From contig CAYSHK010000052.1 of assembly GCA_964430935.1 (NCBI GenBank), positions 1-29,996 of the forward strand: 29,996 bases of DNA, read 5' to 3'. This stretch comes from Thermopetrobacter sp964430935 (GTDB lineage: Bacteria > Pseudomonadota > Alphaproteobacteria > Rhizobiales > Aestuariivirgaceae). This document shows, piece by piece, positions 23,270 to 29,996 of this stretch (position 1 is the stretch's first letter; each line of letters starts with the position of its first letter). The notes beneath the pieces were generated by a model. That model was not told the origin of the DNA, ran no database searches, and saw only the letters and a list, made by a program, of their open reading frames with translations. The position numbers and the translations under genes were made by a program.

Positions 23270-23703
23270 GCGAAGATCCTTCTTTCCTCAATGAACGGGG
23301 GCAGACCATGCAGGCATGAAACCGGTCTTTTCGGCATCCGGCGGACGGACCCCGCTGCGACTGGTCCCATCTGAATTCCCGAAAGCTTTGCGAGGCCTCT
23401 GGTCCCCCTGGTGGTTCGACTTCTTTTTCTCCCTGGAGAACCCCTGTCGCCAGAGGTTCCGACCACGTATCCGAACGCAAAATCAGGCACCCGTCAAGAG
23501 GTTTTATTTTTTGGCCACATCGGGATTTTCCACGGAGAGAAACAACCCGCGCGACCCGCCGCCCCCATGCCCCCGCAGGGTAATGGAGACTCGCCTCCGG
23601 ATTTGGGGCAACGTACTGATTCCTCTGGCATATGCGGAATCCCTCACATGCGGATCGGTCGCGTTTCCGCCACGGACGCCGGCCGGAGGGCGCCGGGACT
23701 TCA
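23270..23703 (-). promoter_or_regulatory. aapJ upstream region with AT-rich patch and possible leader structure
   Basis: A 434-nt gene-free stretch between aapJ and the end of parE; it should hold the aapJ promoter. An AT-rich patch lies at about 23500-23530. On the minus strand TTGACG (23494-23499) is -35-like, but the best -10 candidate (GATACG) is 20 bp away, so the promoter is not settled. Between there and aapJ, CCTCTGG (23396-23402) and CCAGAGG (23450-23456) could pair around an inner TTCTCC/GGAGAA stem (23427-23440). I see no convincing parE terminator. Confidence 0.35.
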
Positions 23704-25809
23704 TCACACGTCCAGCAGATCGTCGTCCACGAATTCGGCACGCTCGGAGATGAAGGCGAAACGGGCCTCCGGTTTCGATCCCATGAGCCGGGTCACCGCG
23801 TCGTCCGTGGCCTTGCGGTCGTCGTCCAGGATCGCCACCCGCAGCAGGGTCCGCCGCTCCGGGTCCATGGTCGTCTCCTTCAGCTGCGCCGGCAGCATCT
23901 CCCCCAGTCCCTTGAACCGGGAGATCTCCACCTTTCCGCGTCCCGTGAACTCCTCCGCCAGCAGCCGTTCCTTGTGGGCATCGTCCCGCGCATAGGCCGT
24001 CCTGGCGCCCTGCGTGATCTTGTAGAGCGGCGGCACGGCGAGGAAGAGATGGCCGTTCTCGATCAACTGGGGCATCTGGCGGTAGAAGAAGGTGATGAGC
24101 AGCGAGGCTATGTGCGCTCCGTCCACGTCGGCGTCGGTCATGATGATGACCCGCTCGTAGCGCAGATCCTCCTCGCGGTACTTCTTCCCCGTTCCGCAGC
24201 CCAGCGCCTGGATGATATCCGCCAGCTGCTGGTTGGCGGCGATCTTGTCGCGACTGGCATTGGCCACGTTGAGGATCTTGCCCCGCAGCGGCAGCACCGC
24301 CTGCGTCTCGCGGCGGCGCGCCTGCTTGGCGGACCCGCCCGCGGAATCGCCCTCGACGATGAAGATCTCCGTATCCGACCGGTCGCGCGCCGTGCAGTCG
24401 GCCAGCTTGCCCGGCAGGCGCAACTTGCGTGTCGCCGCCTTGCGCGAGACCTCCTTCTGCCTGCGCCGCGCCAGGCGTTCGTCGGCCCGCTCCAGAACCC
24501 ATTCCAGAAGCCTGTCCGCCTGCGCGCGATGCCCGGCCAGCCAGTGGTCGAAGTGGTCGCGGATGGCCGCCTCGACGATACGGGCCGCCTCTGGCGTCGA
24601 GAGCCGGTCCTTGGTCTGGCCGACGAACTCCGGTTCGCGGATGTAGACGGACAGGACGACACCGGCGGAGGTGAGAACATCGTCCGCCGTCAGGATCGAC
24701 GCCCGCTTGTTGCCGATCATTTCCGCATACTGCTTCAGCGACCGCAGAAGCCCCATCCGCAGCCCCGCGACATGCGTGCCGCCTTCCGGAGTGGGCACGG
24801 TATTGCAGTAGGACTGCACGAAACCGTCGCCCGCGAACCATCCGATGGCCCATTCCAGGGATCCGTGACCGCCGGGATTCTTCACCTTGCCGGTGAACAG
24901 CTCCTCGGCCACCCTCGTCTTTCCGGCGAGCTTCTCCTCCAGAAAGTCCTTCAGCCCTCCGGGGAAATGGATTTCCGCGGCCGCCGGCGTATCCGCCCCC
25001 TCCCCCAGCAGCTCCGGCGCGCATTTCCAGCGGATCCTCACACCGCCGAAGAGATAGGCCTTGGCCCGGGCCATGCGGTATATGGTGGCCGGATCGAAGC
25101 GGGCCTTCGCCCCGAAGATCTCGGGATCGGGCCGGAAACGCACCTTCGTGCCACGCCGGTTGGGCGCCGCACCGACCTCCTCCAGAGGCGTCAGCGGCCG
25201 GCCGCGGGAATAGGCCTGCCGGTACAGGCGCCTGTCGCGCGCCACCTCCACCTCCAGGCGCTCCGACAGCGCATTGACCACGGAGACGCCCACGCCGTGG
25301 AGACCGCCGGAGGTCTCGTAGACGTTCGAATCGAACTTGCCGCCCGCGTGCAGCGTGGTGAGGATGACCTCCAGCGCCGACTTATCCCTGAACTTCGGAT
25401 GCGGATCGACCGGAATGCCGCGGCCATTGTCGGTGACCGTCAGAAAACCGTCCGCATCCAGCTCCACCTCTATGAAGCTGGCATGGCCGGCCACCGCCTC
25501 GTCCATGGAATTGTCCAGCACCTCGGCGAAAAGATGGTGCAGCGCCCGCGAATCCGTGCCGCCGATGTACATGCCGGGCCGCCGCCGCACAGGCTCCAGT
25601 CCCTCCAGCACCTCGATGTCGGCGGCGGTGTAGTCCCCGTCCCCGGCCGCCGCCGGACGACCGGACGCCCTTTCCGCCCCGCCCGCGCCACGCGGGTCGC
25701 CGGACCGGCGGGACCGGGATGCCGCATCCCTGCGGACACCTTCCCCGTCCGTCCGGTCCGCCTCCGGTTTCGGCTGCGGTCCGAGGCTGTCGAAAAGATC
25801 GCTGCTCAT
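23704..25809 (-). CDS. parE: DNA topoisomerase IV subunit B ParE
   Basis: A 701-residue type II topoisomerase subunit that binds ATP and, with ParC, decatenates daughter chromosomes. The GHKL ATPase domain begins with YTAADIEVLEGLEPVRRRPGMYIGGTD (60-86), then AEVLDNSMDEAVAGHA with the likely catalytic Glu96, DNGRGIP (127-133), and GGLHGVGVSVVNALS (168-182). The transducer domain follows. The TOPRIM domain has EGDSAGGSAKQAR (about 484), PLRGKILNVANA and MTDADVDGAHI (about 557). The length and the GGTDSRALHHLFAEVLDNSMDEAVAGHA wording are ParE rather than GyrB, which is longer and has a different TOPRIM insertion. Odd feature: a 56-residue, proline/arginine/glycine/alanine-rich N-terminal extension of low complexity. 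The ATG at 25809 has only a distant AAGGG upstream. Confidence 0.93.
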   Translation of the reverse strand: MSSDLFDSLGPQPKPEADRTDGEGVRRDAASRSRRSGDPRGAGGAERASGRPAAAGDGDYTAADIEVLEGLEPVRRRPGMYIGGTDSRALHHLFAEVLDNSMDEAVAGHASFIEVELDADGFLTVTDNGRGIPVDPHPKFRDKSALEVILTTLHAGGKFDSNVYETSGGLHGVGVSVVNALSERLEVEVARDRRLYRQAYSRGRPLTPLEEVGAAPNRRGTKVRFRPDPEIFGAKARFDPATIYRMARAKAYLFGGVRIRWKCAPELLGEGADTPAAAEIHFPGGLKDFLEEKLAGKTRVAEELFTGKVKNPGGHGSLEWAIGWFAGDGFVQSYCNTVPTPEGGTHVAGLRMGLLRSLKQYAEMIGNKRASILTADDVLTSAGVVLSVYIREPEFVGQTKDRLSTPEAARIVEAAIRDHFDHWLAGHRAQADRLLEWVLERADERLARRRQKEVSRKAATRKLRLPGKLADCTARDRSDTEIFIVEGDSAGGSAKQARRRETQAVLPLRGKILNVANASRDKIAANQQLADIIQALGCGTGKKYREEDLRYERVIIMTDADVDGAHIASLLITFFYRQMPQLIENGHLFLAVPPLYKITQGARTAYARDDAHKERLLAEEFTGRGKVEISRFKGLGEMLPAQLKETTMDPERRTLLRVAILDDDRKATDDAVTRLMGSKPEARFAFISERAEFVDDDLLDV

Positions 25810-25932
25810 GAATTCATCAAACCCTTGCGGCCGTTTGCTCGCATCCGGTGTCGACTTTCCGGCACAATGTCATGCAAATCCGGACGATATCGGCGTTCCC
25901 GCCGCCACGTGGAACGAATCGGCAATGGAAGT

Positions 25933-25962
25933 ATGACAGAAGCGGCCGGTACGCGCTATAAT
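25933..25962 (+). promoter_or_regulatory. Near-consensus sigma70 promoter of a small exported protein gene
   Basis: ATGACA (25933-25938, five of six matches) and a perfect TATAAT (25957-25962) are 18 bp apart. The predicted start near 25969 gives a 37-nt leader and rules out an in-frame ATG at 25961 as the start codon. Confidence 0.8.
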
Positions 25963-26005
25963 GCCTGCCGGAAACGGAAACAACCACCTGATGCAGGAGG
26001 CCGTC

Positions 26006-26302
26006 ATGAAACGCCTCGCCACGGCGATCCTTCTCCTTTCCGTCGGAACCCTTCCCGCCGCCGCGTGGGACCGTTCCCCCAACGGCCCGACGGACCGCAT
26101 CTACGACCAGAAGTCCCTGCACGTGCGCTATCCGGGCGACAAGGCCTATCCCTTCGGCACCGTGCATGTGAAGGGCGGAAGGAAGATCCCCTACATCGAG
26201 AAATGCCGCTGGACCTACCAGACGGGCATCTTCGGTCTGCCGCGCGGCTTCAAGCAGACCTGCTACCGCTACACGCTCGAGAACACCCGTCCGCGGCGCT
26301 GA
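26006..26302 (+). CDS. Small exported protein of unknown function
   Basis: A 98-residue protein that I do not recognise. MKRLATAILLLSVGTLPAAA is a clear signal peptide with likely cleavage before Trp21. The mature part is short, basic and aromatic, with repeated tyrosine-centred strands: RIYDQKSLHVRYPG, KIPYIEKCRWTYQT and FKQTCYRYTLEN. Two cysteines (in EKCRW and QTCYR) may form a disulfide. No active-site motif is visible. AGGAGG lies five bases before the ATG and a near-consensus promoter lies upstream, so expression may be strong for such a small protein. It sits between divergent parE and downstream dnaE, 104 nt before dnaE. Confidence 0.78.
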   Translation: MKRLATAILLLSVGTLPAAAWDRSPNGPTDRIYDQKSLHVRYPGDKAYPFGTVHVKGGRKIPYIEKCRWTYQTGIFGLPRGFKQTCYRYTLENTRPRR

Positions 26303-26304
26303 CC

Positions 26305-26322
26305 CCGGCCGCGGAGGGCCGG
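26305..26322 (+). terminator. Possible hairpin between the small exported gene and dnaE
   Basis: CCGGCC (26305-26310) and GGCCGG (26317-26322) pair around a 6-nt loop directly after the stop codon. With no T-run, termination is uncertain. Confidence 0.3.
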
Positions 26323-26393
26323 CTTGTGGACGGCGGCGCGGAAGGACGGTGGACAACCCTCCGCCGCATGTAGGCCGAATCGTCCCGCCGCGC

Positions 26394-26399
26394 TAAGCT
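26394..26399 (+). promoter_or_regulatory. Possible -10 element for leaderless dnaE transcript
   Basis: TAAGCT ends 7 nt before the dnaE ATG, and no Shine-Dalgarno sequence is visible in between or upstream. The -35 position (TAGGCC, 26371-26376) is poor. This spacing is what a leaderless mRNA would show, but the match is weak. Confidence 0.3.
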
Positions 26400-26406
26400 G
26401 CGCGCC

Positions 26407-29880
<3,474 letters not shown>

Positions 29881-29929
29881 GGCGCGGCTGGTCCCGGTCG
29901 GCATTCCGTGCTAACCTGCCCCTTGGGGA

Positions 29930-29996
29930 ATGTCGCCCGTGCGAAAGCCGGATGCGGGAAGCCGCAAGATGGTAGGGGGCCGCGAAAACGGCGCAA
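29930..29996 (+). CDS. Possible start of a gene running off the right edge
   Basis: An open frame begins MSPVRKPDAGSRKMVGG and runs off the end, 49 nt after the dnaE stop. A weak -10-like TAACCT at 29912-29917 lies just upstream and GGGGA abuts the ATG. Only 22 residues are visible, basic in character; no family can be assigned and it may not be real. Confidence 0.25.
   Translation, partial: MSPVRKPDAGSRKMVGGRENGA

Noticed and set aside
23404..23430. GGTTCGA-like tRNA T-loop motif
   Set aside because: No acceptor stem, anticodon arm or D-arm can be built around it; likely chance.
23704..25809. GyrB instead of ParE
   Set aside because: The length and the wording around the ATP-binding site and TOPRIM domain fit ParE. 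No recF/dnaN context is present. A tree with both paralogues would settle it.
25961..26005. Earlier ATG for the small exported protein
   Set aside because: This ATG overlaps the TATAAT -10 element and would put 15 residues before the signal peptide. The start at 26006 has AGGAGG in front.
23632..26373. Long plus-strand open frame across parE
   Set aside because: Antisense shadow of ParE. It even reads through the promoter and body of the small exported gene in the wrong frame.

Overview
The window is a high-GC, gene-dense chromosomal segment from an alphaproteobacterium. The clade is inferred from gene content: an alphaproteobacterial-type ParE, the AapJQMP/Bzt-type general amino-acid transporter, a two-domain MazG, the long form of SpeD joined to SpeE, an STT3-like membrane protein and a COG5631-type winged-helix regulator. 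A genus cannot be named from the sequence alone. I found no rRNA, tRNA, CRISPR, IS element, phage gene or integrase. The content is mostly housekeeping and nutrient uptake.

Layout. The left edge holds the 3' end of clpA (+) with a terminator, then a 577-nt gap. ilvD (+) follows, with a Sel1-repeat exported protein overlapping its end, then trkA (+). mazG (-) converges on trkA and is divergent from a DUF805 membrane protein (+). A speD-speE operon (-) follows, with a strong terminator at its 3' end and a structured leader at its 5' end. Next comes a small exported protein (+).

The most coherent accessory unit is 8.65-16.0 kb. A fused HyuA-HyuB protein of the ATP-dependent 5-oxoprolinase type (-) is divergent from a complete TRAP transporter dctP-dctQ-dctM and a MarR-like winged-helix regulator (+). 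I read this as a regulated uptake and hydrolysis route for 5-oxoproline (pyroglutamate) or a related cyclic amide, giving glutamate. The 177-nt divergent control region has an 11-bp tandem repeat lying between the -35 and -10 of the predicted oxoprolinase promoter, and a perfect DnaA-box sequence.

From 16.1 kb on there is an exported protein of unknown function (-), divergent from an STT3/GT-C-like membrane protein (+) across a control region with a perfect 9-bp inverted repeat. The aapJ-aapQ-aapM-aapP ABC operon (-) and parE (-) follow. A small exported protein (+) with a near-consensus promoter comes next, then complete dnaE (+), whose start has no visible ribosome binding site and may be leaderless. 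A short reading frame may begin at the right edge.

I do not see a convincing wholly new system. The best second-look items are the oxoprolinase/TRAP/regulator module and its control region, the speD leader with an internal terminator-like hairpin, and several unexplained inverted repeats and uncharacterised exported proteins.
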